DNA of 64,000 nucleotides from Planctomycetaceae bacterium (GTDB lineage Bacteria > Planctomycetota > Phycisphaerae > UBA1845 > UTPLA1): NCBI GenBank assembly GCA_006969385.1, contig CP030884.1, positions 2,232,001 through 2,296,000 on the forward strand, read 5' to 3'. Each line of letters begins with the position of its first letter. Within the stretch, counting starts at the first letter, position 1. A program made the position numbers and the translations under genes. Positions 26,250 to 34,179 of this stretch are shown here, piece after piece. Below the pieces are notes generated by a model that saw nothing but the letters and a program-made list of their open reading frames with translations, had not been told where the DNA came from and did not search any database.

Positions 26250-26483
26250 TTAATTAACTTCGCGGCGTTTGGCTTCCTTCGTAAAGACGAGATACTTCAT
26301 CGTCAGTCGCCAATCGTCCAAGGCATCGTGCGCTTCGATGTGGGCCGTATCGATTTCGGCTTGGCGGCGTTTGGTTTCGTCGACGATCGGTCCGAGCGCG
26401 GCTTGCTGCTCGGGCGTTAACCGGTCGATCGAAGCCAACAGCATTTCGAGTTGCTTCTTGTGTTGTTTGGGGTCGTAAGTCAT
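26250..26483 (-). CDS. Small helical hypothetical protein
   Basis: This 77-residue, highly charged protein has a predicted helical segment MLLASIDRLTPEQQAALGPIVDE, reminiscent of short surveillance or regulatory helices. A WRLTMKYLVFTKEAKRRE tail follows. No family is recognised. No clear ribosome binding site lies before the ATG at 26483. The codon composition resembles neighbouring genes, and the frame fills the gap between convergent and same-strand genes. I keep it as a probable gene of unknown function. Confidence 0.5.
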   Translation of the reverse strand: MTYDPKQHKKQLEMLLASIDRLTPEQQAALGPIVDETKRRQAEIDTAHIEAHDALDDWRLTMKYLVFTKEAKRREVN

Positions 26484-26600
26484 AGCGCGAACATCTACCC
26501 GGAGCGGTAAATGTCTCCTCTAATCGAGCATATGACGCGGAAGGGTGGTGAGGAGGACCGAGAATCCGCGGTCGGGCGAATTTGTTCGAAAGCAGCCTAT

Positions 26601-27521
26601 TTATTGGTCCGAGAGCGACTTTCCGTTTGAGCCATTGCCGTCGGTTTTGCCGTGGCGACCGCCGGTATTGAGGCCATGGGCAAAGGCAGCGAGTTCGCGC
26701 ATCGAGCGACCGACGCGTACGCCTTGCAGGGCAGCTGCGTCCATACCCTGAATCTGATAGCCGCCGACGATGATTTGCAACGATTTCTGGCTCGCCCAGT
26801 CGAAGAATTCCTTCACGCTGCGATTGATAACGGCCGGGTTGCTGATGTGACTGACGGTCAGCCAGACGAGCTTAGGCTGATTCGCATTGACAGCGTCGCT
26901 GAACGAAGCGAGCGGCGAGTTCGGCCCCAAGTTAACCGCGTGAAAGCCCTCCGCCGCCAGCACCATCGCCGCCGCCATCGACGGCAGGATGTATGGGTCA
27001 CCGCTGGGGGCACCGCCGAGGGCGATCGGCGCGTTGGGCACCTGCGGCAACGCCAGCCGCAGTTCCGTCATCGCTTGGATGCAAATATCCGTCGCCCGGT
27101 GCTCTTCATATACGCCTGTCGAATCGTGCTCCCAGCGTTTGCCGATCTCTTGCATCGCGGGCTGTACGACATCGTCGATGATGTCGGCCACACTTTGGCC
27201 TTCGAGATACAAGGCCATCATCATGCTGCGGGCGGCTGCCGTATCACCGTCAATCAGAATACGACCAAACCGTTCGGCGGCGTCCGAAGGGGAAATCACC
27301 TCTGTTGCGGCGGGGGAGGATTCCAGTCCGAGAATGTCGGGGCGAATCAGGGGGGAGCGGGTTTCGCGGATGAACCGAATCGCCTCGTGAATCGGAATCC
27401 GTCGATGCCCGCCGGCGGTTCGCGAGACCGTGATCTTGCCATCGTCCGCCCAGCGTTTCATAGAGGATTCGCTGACACCGATAGCCAGTGCCAATTCTTT
27501 GGGTGAGACGACGGGTTTCAC
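26601..27521 (-). CDS. MerR/CarH-LitR-like regulator with degenerate B12-binding domain
   Basis: This 306-residue protein has a MerR-type helix-turn-helix (PKELALAIGVSESSMKRWADDG, then wing TAGGHRRIPIHEAIRFI), a helical cap and a Rossmann-like cobalamin-binding fold. The cap keeps the CarH signature W-x9-EH (Trp130, Glu140, His141), which contacts the upper face of adenosylcobalamin. The B12-ligating E-x-H-x-x-G is replaced by DPYILP (residues 175-180): His is Tyr177 and Gly is Pro. The later GPNSP and VSHIS segments are kept. CarH/LitR proteins are light-sensitive repressors of carotenoid and photolyase genes. The GTG at 27521 has AGGAGA upstream. It is divergent from a sigma-factor gene and beside a photolyase gene. 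Confidence 0.88.
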   Translation of the reverse strand: MKPVVSPKELALAIGVSESSMKRWADDGKITVSRTAGGHRRIPIHEAIRFIRETRSPLIRPDILGLESSPAATEVISPSDAAERFGRILIDGDTAAARSMMMALYLEGQSVADIIDDVVQPAMQEIGKRWEHDSTGVYEEHRATDICIQAMTELRLALPQVPNAPIALGGAPSGDPYILPSMAAAMVLAAEGFHAVNLGPNSPLASFSDAVNANQPKLVWLTVSHISNPAVINRSVKEFFDWASQKSLQIIVGGYQIQGMDAAALQGVRVGRSMRELAAFAHGLNTGGRHGKTDGNGSNGKSLSDQ

Positions 27522-27606
27522 TATTTCTCCTAGCCGGGATGACTGATTTACGCGTTTTGGCCGAATCGCACCATTAAGGTGTCGATCACAAATCCTCGAT
27601 AATTTA

Positions 27607-27637
27607 GTATAGGGCATAATTTCGGTGGATTGCAAAT
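27607..27637 (-). promoter_or_regulatory. Probable sigma-70 promoter of the CarH/LitR-like gene
   Basis: On the minus strand TTGCAA (27637-27632) and TATACT (about 27613-27608) are 18 bp apart, about 85 bp upstream of the GTG start at 27521. It lies back to back with the sigma-gene promoter at 27642, so one bound regulator could control both. Confidence 0.6.
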
Positions 27638-27641
27638 TTTC

Positions 27642-27670
27642 TTGACATTGTCGGACGAGAATGCTATGAA
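27642..27670 (+). promoter_or_regulatory. Sigma-70 promoter of the sigma-factor/photolyase operon
   Basis: TTGACA (27642-27647) and TATGAA (27665-27670) are separated by exactly 17 bp. They lie about 50 bp before the ATG at 27723. A TTGTC direct repeat (27648 and about 27690) flanks the start site and might be part of an operator. This region is the expected target of the divergent MerR-type regulator. Confidence 0.7.
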
Positions 27671-27722
27671 TGTTTTGGACGAATTGATTGTCAAAACGTT
27701 CATCAGCCGAAGGAGCTGCCCA

Positions 27723-28559
27723 ATGCGACGCGTTGTCACCGAAAAGTCAGAAAAGCCCGCTCTAGAGAATTGGCTCATACCCCCGCCCTACATCTACAAC
27801 TCGGAAATGGATGAGTCGGGTTTTGAGTCCGAAATTTTCGCGAGCTGGCCCGATACAGTGGAGTCCACAGGTCGCATTACCGCCGCCGAGGAGACGGTGG
27901 TTTTTAAACAGCTGCATTATTCCGCCCACATGCTCCGCACGCTGTATCTCAAAGCAGAAAAGCGGCTGACGCGAAAAACAAAAAAGCAATATTCGACTTG
28001 GACGCAGCGCTATCACCTCGTACGATCGCGCTTGACCGAGGCGAACTTGGGATTGGTGTACGAAATGATTGGCCGCAATCGCTTCACCAACTTGGAACAC
28101 GACGATCTGCGCGGTGAAGGCATGATGGCGCTGTTGCGAGCCGTCGATACGTTCGATCCATGGCGTGGGTATCGGTTTAGCACCTACGGGTGCAACGCGA
28201 TCATCCGCGCGTTTTCGCGTGCGGCCGGTAAGACCGCGAAACGAACATCGATAGTGAGCGCGCCATTCGACCCCGAGTTCGAAGAAGTCGATTTGCAAGC
28301 GGCCAAACACGAGGACGAGCAGAAATTTCTGACCGAGCGTCTAAATATCGTGCTGGACGATAATACGGCGGAATTGACGGATACCGAACGGTTCGTCATC
28401 GGCAAGCGCTTTCCTATGGAGTTTGGCATCAAAAAGAAGACGTTGGAAGCCTTGGGCCGAGAAATGAACGTGAGTAAGGAGCGTATTCGTCAGATACAAA
28501 TTGCAGCCGTGACTAAGATTCGATCGGCTTTGGAGGCTGACGCCGCCCTGCAGTTTTGA
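27723..28559 (+). CDS. Alternative sigma-70 family RNA polymerase sigma factor
   Basis: This 278-residue sigma factor has region 2 (LTEANLGLVYEMIGRNRF, DLRGEGMMALLRAVDTFDPWRGYRFSTYGCNAIIRAF in separate blocks) and region 4 with a clear helix-turn-helix (LEALGREMNVSKERIRQIQIAAVTKIR). Regions 1.1 and a full region 3 are missing. It is therefore a compact group 2/3-type factor rather than the housekeeping one. AAGGAG lies 7 bp before the ATG at 27723. It is divergently transcribed from the CarH/LitR-like regulator and heads the redoxin-membrane protein-photolyase genes. Its likely job is to drive a light or oxidative-stress regulon, like LitS-type sigma factors. That role is inferred from context. 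Confidence 0.88.
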   Translation: MRRVVTEKSEKPALENWLIPPPYIYNSEMDESGFESEIFASWPDTVESTGRITAAEETVVFKQLHYSAHMLRTLYLKAEKRLTRKTKKQYSTWTQRYHLVRSRLTEANLGLVYEMIGRNRFTNLEHDDLRGEGMMALLRAVDTFDPWRGYRFSTYGCNAIIRAFSRAAGKTAKRTSIVSAPFDPEFEEVDLQAAKHEDEQKFLTERLNIVLDDNTAELTDTERFVIGKRFPMEFGIKKKTLEALGREMNVSKERIRQIQIAAVTKIRSALEADAALQF

Positions 28560-28614
28560 GAACCAACCCGGTCGGCGTCAGAATATTCCGAAGCTTTTTG
28601 GAAGGATCGACTGC

Positions 28615-29601
28615 ATGATCGAGTTAAATCAAATAAGTTCGCATTCCCTTTCCTCTCCTCCTAAATGGATGCGACAAGTACTCATAGCAGCCGCCGCCTA
28701 CAACTTGTTGTGGGGTGCGGCTGTTGTGCTTTTCCCGTTCGCCCTGTTCGATGCGATCGGGATGGAGCGACCGCTCTATCCGGGCATTTGGCAGTGCGTC
28801 GGGATGATTGTCGGCGTGTATGGCATCGGTTATTACGCCGCCGCGCGCAATCCCTTCGTGCATTGGCCTATTACGCTGGTCGGCTTACTCGGCAAAATCT
28901 TCGGCCCTATCGGTTTTGTTTTCGCCGTCGCGAATGGCGAGTTACCTTGGCAATTCGGTTTGACGATTTTGACCAACGACCTCATCTGGTGGGTGCCGTT
29001 CTTCATGATTTTGGTGCACGCCTACAACGCGCACCACGCGCCGCCGGCATTTCAGGGTGAGCTTCCGAAATTTGACGACGCGATTCGCTCGGGGCAATTC
29101 ACCACCCGACGCGGAAAGACGCTGTCAGAGTTGAGCGACGAGCAGCCGACAATCGTGATCTTCTTGCGTCATTTCGGTTGTACGTTTTGTCGCGAAACGC
29201 TTGCCGATATCGCGCGCTGCTACGACGAGATTAAGGCGAGCAACACGCAAGTTTGTTTCGTGCACATGAGCGACGACGAACGAGCGACCGAAGTGTTTTC
29301 CGAGTATGGATTGGACGGTGCGCACAGTATTAGCGATCCGCGGCGCATCTTGTACCGCGTGTTTGGTTTACGTGTCGGCGGGTTCTTCGAGTTGTTCGGC
29401 CCCAAGGTATTTGCACGAGCGGTGGTAGCATTCATAGCCGGTCACGGAGTAGGCAAGTTAGAGGGCGATGGTCTGCAGATGCCGGGTGCGTTCCTGCTGC
29501 ATCACGGGGAAATTAAGAAAGAAGATCGCCACGATTCGGCGGCGGATCGCGTCGATCTAGCCAAACTGGGCTGCGTGTGCGGCGCGCCGGCGATGGGCTA
29601 G
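28615..29601 (+). CDS. Membrane protein fused to a peroxiredoxin-like (SelL/PRXL2-type) domain
   Basis: This 328-residue protein has two parts. Residues about 20-137 hold four hydrophobic helices (LIAAAAYNLLWGAAVVLFPF, CVGMIVGVYGIGYYAA, ITLVGLLGKIFGPIGFVFAVA, LIWWVPFFMILVHAY). Residues about 165-310 form an AhpC/TSA-like thioredoxin fold with FLRHFGCTFCRE; its CxxC (Cys189, Cys192) matches the UxxU/CxxC site of SelL-related redoxins. A C-terminal CVC pair is present near residue 322. It probably reduces peroxides or membrane disulfides at the cytoplasmic face. GAAGGA precedes the ATG. The gene is 55 bp after the sigma gene and in the same run as the photolyase. Confidence 0.82.
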   Translation: MIELNQISSHSLSSPPKWMRQVLIAAAAYNLLWGAAVVLFPFALFDAIGMERPLYPGIWQCVGMIVGVYGIGYYAAARNPFVHWPITLVGLLGKIFGPIGFVFAVANGELPWQFGLTILTNDLIWWVPFFMILVHAYNAHHAPPAFQGELPKFDDAIRSGQFTTRRGKTLSELSDEQPTIVIFLRHFGCTFCRETLADIARCYDEIKASNTQVCFVHMSDDERATEVFSEYGLDGAHSISDPRRILYRVFGLRVGGFFELFGPKVFARAVVAFIAGHGVGKLEGDGLQMPGAFLLHHGEIKKEDRHDSAADRVDLAKLGCVCGAPAMG

Positions 29602-29621
29602 GTCGAAAATCGGGCCGCTTT

Positions 29622-30050
29622 ATGACGCTGCTACTCGTGCATGCCTTTGCCACACTCTTTATGACGGGCGTGATTTGGTTCGTGCAGGTCGTGCATTACC
29701 CACTTTTCGCCGCCATCTCGCCGGACGCGTTTCCGCAATACGAACGCCAGCATACCTTTCTCACCACCTTCGTCGTGTTGCCGCCGATGTTTATCGAGCT
29801 GATTTCGGCGGGATGGTTGGCGTTCGCGCCGCCGACCGGTGTCGATCAACGGTTGGCTTGGATCGGTTTTGGCTTAGCTGTTCTGCTGTGGCTATCGACG
29901 TTTCTTATTCAAGTGCCTTGTCATCGCGCTCTGGAAAACTCGCACGATGCGCGTGTGATTCGGCGGCTGGTACAAACCAATTGGCTGCGTACAGTAGTAT
30001 GGAGTGTGCGCGCTGTTCTATGCCTGTTGATGATTCCATCTGGGAGTTAG
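29622..30050 (+). CDS. Small conserved-type integral membrane protein in the photolyase operon
   Basis: This 142-residue protein has four hydrophobic helices. The first carries TLFMTGVIWFVQVVHYPLF and the second FVVLPPMFIELISAGWLAF. A conserved-looking QVPCHRALE segment lies on the loop before the final helix. His residues inside helix 1 and the loop could bind heme or metal; that is speculation. The family is often found beside photolyase and LitR-type regulators, but its biochemical role is unknown to me. It starts 20 bp after the redoxin gene. The photolyase follows at once. Confidence 0.75.
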   Translation: MTLLLVHAFATLFMTGVIWFVQVVHYPLFAAISPDAFPQYERQHTFLTTFVVLPPMFIELISAGWLAFAPPTGVDQRLAWIGFGLAVLLWLSTFLIQVPCHRALENSHDARVIRRLVQTNWLRTVVWSVRAVLCLLMIPSGS

Positions 30051-30054
30051 CCTC

Positions 30055-31617
30055 TTGTCTTTTTTTATTCATCCGCCGCGCGGTGACGTGCGCAACCTCA
30101 TCATTATCTTTGGCGACCAACTCGATCGCGAAGCGACCGTCCTACAGGAAATCGACAAGAAACGCGACGCCGTCTTGATGATGGAAGTGGCCGGTGAAAG
30201 TCGAGAGGTTCCCAGCCACAAGCAGCGCACGGTGCTGTTTCTCAGCGCCATGCGGCATTTCGCGATGGAAGTGAAGAAGCAGGACATCCGCGTGATTTAT
30301 CACCGTCTCGATGACGAGGATAATCCCGGAACGCTATATCAATGCATAGAGCAGACGGTGCAGCAGTTTGCGCCGGGGCAACTGCGCTGCACGTTTCCCG
30401 GTGAGTGGCGGGTCTTGCAAATGCTGCAGTCGTTGGCGGGCAAGCTGAAGGTCGATCTGGATGTCACTGAGGATCAACACTTCCTGACGACGCCCGCCGA
30501 GTTTTCCGAATGGGCCGCAGGTCGCAAGGAACTCGTGCTGGAGTATTTCTACCGCGAGCAGCGCAAGAAGACCGGCATCCTGATGAAAAAGAACGGCAAG
30601 CCCGTCGGCGGCGAATGGAATTTCGACAAGGAGAATCGCGAGAAGTTTAAATCCGCACCGCAGCCGCCCGCGCCCTATACGCCGACAGTCGATGAGATCA
30701 CGCGCGAAGTGATAGAATTGGTCGAGCGCGTTCTACCCGATCTCCCGGGCAAGCTCGATCATTTTCAATGGCCCGTCACGCGTCGCACAGCGCTCAAAGC
30801 ACTCGACGATTTCATCGAGAAACGCCTGCCCAAGTTCGGTACTTATCAGGATGCCATGTGGACCGACGAGCCGTGGTTGTATCATTCGCGCATTTCGCCG
30901 GCCGTGAATCTCAAGCTGCTACATCCGCGCGAAATCATTGATCGTGCCGTCGAAGCGTACGACGCCGGCAAAGCCCCCATCAACGCAGTGGAAGGTTTCG
31001 TGCGGCAGCTACTCGGCTGGCGCGAGTTCATCCGCGGCGTGTATTGGCATGAAGGGGCGGACTACGGCAGCCGCAACCATCTCGACGAACATGGCGAGCT
31101 GCCCGAGTTCTATTGGACCGGTGAAACGGACATGGCGTGTATGCGCGACTGCCTCGGCCAAGTCGTGGAACACGGCTACGGTCACCACATTCAACGGTTG
31201 ATGATCACGGGCAACTTCGCCCTGATCGCCGGTATCGATCCGCGCGCGATCAGCGATTGGTACTTGGGCATGTATGTCGATGCGGTCGATTGGGTCACGT
31301 TGCCGAATACGCTCGGCATGGTGATGCACGCCGATGGCGGGGTGGTAGGCACCAAACCGTACGCAGCCAGTGCCAACTACATCAACAAAATGAGCAATTA
31401 TTGCAAAAACTGTCCCTACGACCGCAAGACGCGGGGGAATGAGGATTCCTGTCCGTTTAACACGTTTTACTGGGATTTTTTGCTGCGAAATGAGGCGAAA
31501 CTGAGCAAGAATCAGCGCATGGCGATGTCGTACAAAAATGTGGCTCGGATAACAGCGGACGAAAAGAAAAAAATTCGCGCCCGAGCCAACGAACGCCGCG
31601 CAACTTTCGGCATTTAA
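30055..31617 (+). CDS. FeS-type bacterial cryptochrome/(6-4) photolyase
   Basis: This 520-residue flavoprotein matches the FeS-BCP (PhrB/CryB) class, which repairs (6-4) photoproducts or acts as a photosensor. The N-terminal Rossmann domain begins NLIIIFGDQLDREA. The catalytic helical domain includes GFVRQLLGWREFIRGVYW and HHIQRLMITGNFALIAG. Four Cys for a [4Fe-4S] cluster are present with the spacing known from Agrobacterium PhrB: Cys362, Cys450, Cys453 and Cys466 (88, 3 and 13 residues apart). The start is TTG at 30055 with GGGAG 8 bp upstream. It ends a run with sigma, redoxin and membrane proteins, fitting a light-damage response. Confidence 0.93.
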   Translation: MSFFIHPPRGDVRNLIIIFGDQLDREATVLQEIDKKRDAVLMMEVAGESREVPSHKQRTVLFLSAMRHFAMEVKKQDIRVIYHRLDDEDNPGTLYQCIEQTVQQFAPGQLRCTFPGEWRVLQMLQSLAGKLKVDLDVTEDQHFLTTPAEFSEWAAGRKELVLEYFYREQRKKTGILMKKNGKPVGGEWNFDKENREKFKSAPQPPAPYTPTVDEITREVIELVERVLPDLPGKLDHFQWPVTRRTALKALDDFIEKRLPKFGTYQDAMWTDEPWLYHSRISPAVNLKLLHPREIIDRAVEAYDAGKAPINAVEGFVRQLLGWREFIRGVYWHEGADYGSRNHLDEHGELPEFYWTGETDMACMRDCLGQVVEHGYGHHIQRLMITGNFALIAGIDPRAISDWYLGMYVDAVDWVTLPNTLGMVMHADGGVVGTKPYAASANYINKMSNYCKNCPYDRKTRGNEDSCPFNTFYWDFLLRNEAKLSKNQRMAMSYKNVARITADEKKKIRARANERRATFGI

Positions 31618-31760
31618 AGATATTACAAGACGCCTTTTCGCGCGTGGTTTGTGCGCGAGATTTTCGTTATTGCTCAGACGAACCGGCGGAGGCCTTTTCG
31701 ACTATACCTTGGTGTCGAAGCGCCGTCCGGATGCCAATGCCACGGGCGGCGTTCATCCGT

Positions 31761-31766
31761 TATAAT
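31761..31766 (+). promoter_or_regulatory. Candidate -10 box upstream of the aminotransferase gene
   Basis: A perfect TATAAT lies about 110 bp before the ATG at 31877, after a gap that follows the photolyase gene. The matching -35 (TGCCAC, 17-bp spacer) is poor. The resulting 105-base leader could form a CTGCGGC/GCCGTAG hairpin, but no peptide rich in branched-chain residues is evident. Confidence 0.4.
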
Positions 31767-31876
31767 TGACAGAGACGGTTCAGATTCTCTTCTCGAAGGG
31801 TAGCGGGCCGACCAAGTCACGACCTGCGGCTATCGCCGTAGCGTCGCTTACCATAGCAGTTGAAAGGAGAACCCTG

Positions 31877-32977
31877 ATGGACAAAGCCAACTTAGACTGG
31901 CCCAACCTGGATTTTGGATTCCGCTCGACGGACTACAACATCCGCTTCCATTGGAAGGATGGGGCCTGGAGCGAAGGCCGACTCCATACAGAAGAAACCA
32001 TTCCGCTGCATATGGCATCAACCTGTTTGCACTACGGTCAGGAATGTTTCGAAGGGCTGAAGGCGTTTTCGTTGAAGAATGGTGATGTGGCCGTTTTTCG
32101 CGTCGAAGAAAATGCCAAGCGCATGGAAGCCTCCTGCAAAAAGATTCACATGCAACCCGTGCCGCATGACATGTTTGTCGATGCGGTAAAGCGCGTGGTA
32201 AATGCCAATCGCCGCTTCGTGCCGCCGTATGGTTCCGGCGCTGCGTTGTATGTGCGACCCTTGGTGATCGGTATCGGCCCGCGCATCGGTGTGCGACCGG
32301 CCGATGAGTACATGTTCATCGTGTTCGTGACGCCGGTGGGGCCGTACTTCAAGTCGGGCTTCAAGCCGGTGAACATCATTGTCGAAGAAGCGATCGATCG
32401 TGCCGCGCCGCAAGGTGTGGGCGATGCGAAGGTTGGCGGAAACTACGCCGCCGGTATGCGCGCGTCGATCGCGGCGCGCGAGAAGGGGTACACCGAAGTG
32501 CTCTATCTCGACGCCAAGCATAAAAAGTTTATCGATGAATCCGGTCCGGCCAACTTCTTCGCTATTAAAGATGGCAAATACATCACGCCGCAAAGTGCAT
32601 CGATCTTGCCGTCGATTACCAATATGTCGCTGACGACGTTGGCCGAGGAGATGGGTTTGACGGTCGAACGCCGTCAGGTGCCGGTGGAAGAGATCTTCGA
32701 GTTCGAAGAAGCCGGTTGCTGCGGCACGGCGGCAGTGATTACGCCGATCGGTTCGATTCAGTTCCGCGATCGCAAGGTTGTGTACGGTGACGGTGTAACG
32801 CCGGGCGATGTATGCCAGAAGCTGTATAAGCAGTTGCGCAGCATCCAGATCGGCGATGTGCCGGATACGCACAACTGGTTGACGGTGATCCCCAAGGAGG
32901 AACCCCGGGGAAACGCCCGCAGCGGACCGGCCCCGCGTGCCACGAGCCGGCCACGTAAAGACGTGGTGCCTGTGTGA
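31877..32977 (+). CDS. ilvE: Branched-chain amino acid aminotransferase (class IV PLP enzyme)
   Basis: This 366-residue PLP enzyme transaminates leucine, isoleucine and valine with 2-oxoglutarate. Family signatures are LHYGQECFEGLKAF, the alpha-helical RMEASCKKI, ALYVRPLVIGIG, and the lysine motif GDAKVGGNYAAGM (PLP lysine at residue 185). VLYLDAKHKKFIDESGPANFF and GCCGTAAVITPIGSI follow. The ATG at 31877 has AAAGGAGA 6 bp upstream. The usual C-terminus near DTHNWLTVIPKE is followed by about 24 extra Arg/Pro-rich residues. The DNA encoding them contains a small palindrome. A terminator follows at 33037. Confidence 0.93.
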   Translation: MDKANLDWPNLDFGFRSTDYNIRFHWKDGAWSEGRLHTEETIPLHMASTCLHYGQECFEGLKAFSLKNGDVAVFRVEENAKRMEASCKKIHMQPVPHDMFVDAVKRVVNANRRFVPPYGSGAALYVRPLVIGIGPRIGVRPADEYMFIVFVTPVGPYFKSGFKPVNIIVEEAIDRAAPQGVGDAKVGGNYAAGMRASIAAREKGYTEVLYLDAKHKKFIDESGPANFFAIKDGKYITPQSASILPSITNMSLTTLAEEMGLTVERRQVPVEEIFEFEEAGCCGTAAVITPIGSIQFRDRKVVYGDGVTPGDVCQKLYKQLRSIQIGDVPDTHNWLTVIPKEEPRGNARSGPAPRATSRPRKDVVPV

Positions 32978-33036
32978 GTGAAGGCGTAATTTAGCAATCG
33001 ACTGTCGGAGTGAATCCGGCAAGCGTTGAGAAAAAG

Positions 33037-33075
33037 AAAACGGGCGACTCATGTTTGATGAGTCGCCCGTTTTTC
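33037..33075. terminator. Bidirectional terminator between ilvE and the Bax-inhibitor gene
   Basis: The perfect stem AAAACGGGCGACTCAT/ATGAGTCGCCCGTTTT has a short loop and ends in T5 on the plus strand and a matching T-run on the minus strand. It serves both convergent genes. Confidence 0.9.
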
Positions 33076-33098
33076 ATTTTTGAGTGGTCGCGTTTCTA

Positions 33099-33836
33099 TT
33101 AGTCGCGACTCATGAACAAGCGCAGGATGTACCAGAACATCATGGCGATGCCGGCAAACAATTCGAGCGATGCCGCGACGTAGCGGTCTTCCGGATAGTG
33201 ATGCAACACGTTTGAGGTGTCGTAAAGGATGGCCGCGCCGGCGAGAGCAATCATGGCGGCGAAAAACACGGTGCCGAGTTCAAAGCCCATGAAGATGCTG
33301 GCCAGAATCACGCCGATCGCAACGAACACCCCCCACATCACGATGCCGCGCAGAAACGAAAAGTCCTTGCGCGTGCCGAAGACGATCATGGTCAGGCCGA
33401 GGAAGCCGATGATGGTGATACCGGCGGCGTTGGCGATGATATTTATGCCATTTTCTTTCGCAGACGGGTGATTATTGGCGAAGTAGAGCAGCGGCACAAA
33501 GAACAATGATTCAAATACGACAAAGCCGATCAAAGCGGCATACTGCAACGGCTTCGAGCGCACGCGATGGGCGATATGCGATGCTGCATATGAGACCAAG
33601 ATAAAAGCGCCCAGAAACAGCAGCGCGCCCATGGACGATACCGACTGCAAAATGTTGCCGGCCAGGTTCGTCTTGAAATAGACGACTTCGAGCCCCGTGA
33701 AGAGCAGAATCGCCCCGAGCAGGTGGGCGTAGGTCTTGAAGATGAATCGACCGCGGACATCGGCCCCGAGGTGGTCTACCGGGATCGCGCCGGTCATCTG
33801 CGTAAATCCGTCGTCTTGCATGGATTGTGGTTGCAT
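33099..33836 (-). CDS. Bax inhibitor-1/YccA-family membrane protein
   Basis: This 245-residue integral membrane protein has seven hydrophobic helices. The family pattern is visible: FIFKTYAHLLGAILLFTGLEVVYF, YAALIGFVVFESLFFVPLLYF, AAGITIIGFLGLTMIVFGTRKDFSFLRG, AGAAILYDTSNVLHHYPEDRYVAASLELFAGI in short blocks. The acidic pair in the ILYDTS helix is the proton/calcium gate of this family. Bacterial members are pH-sensitive calcium leaks or interact with FtsH; the role here is not known. The ATG at 33836 has AAGGAG 8 bp upstream. An upstream in-frame extension lacks a ribosome binding site. Confidence 0.9.
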   Translation of the reverse strand: MQPQSMQDDGFTQMTGAIPVDHLGADVRGRFIFKTYAHLLGAILLFTGLEVVYFKTNLAGNILQSVSSMGALLFLGAFILVSYAASHIAHRVRSKPLQYAALIGFVVFESLFFVPLLYFANNHPSAKENGINIIANAAGITIIGFLGLTMIVFGTRKDFSFLRGIVMWGVFVAIGVILASIFMGFELGTVFFAAMIALAGAAILYDTSNVLHHYPEDRYVAASLELFAGIAMMFWYILRLFMSRD

Positions 33837-34179
33837 ACAACAAACTCCTTCTCTGAAGACTTGATATTTCATCGGCTCCGTGGGCCACTTCCACTGGTGC
33901 CATAGTTTACCCAGATTCCGATATTCTTGGCCAGAGCCGCCACGGGGCAACGGTGTTGTTTTGGGGGGCATCGGCGTCGCGCCGGTGTAGAAAAGCGCAC
34001 TCCCGGGCCGGCGATGCTCTCTGCCACCAAAATCAAACAATACCCGTCGCCGCTGCACCAATTTTGGGGCCGAAATGGTGCCGATCGGCTAAGATTCACG
34101 CGTGTCGGGGTGCTGCCGGTGTTTGCCTGCGACCCTTTCTCTTGAGCTTTTTGACTACGATTTATCCCGGAGGCCGCCC

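Noticed and set aside
32018..33052. 344-codon minus-strand frame opposite ilvE
   Set aside because: It is antisense to an aminotransferase with complete motifs and runs through the terminator at 33037.
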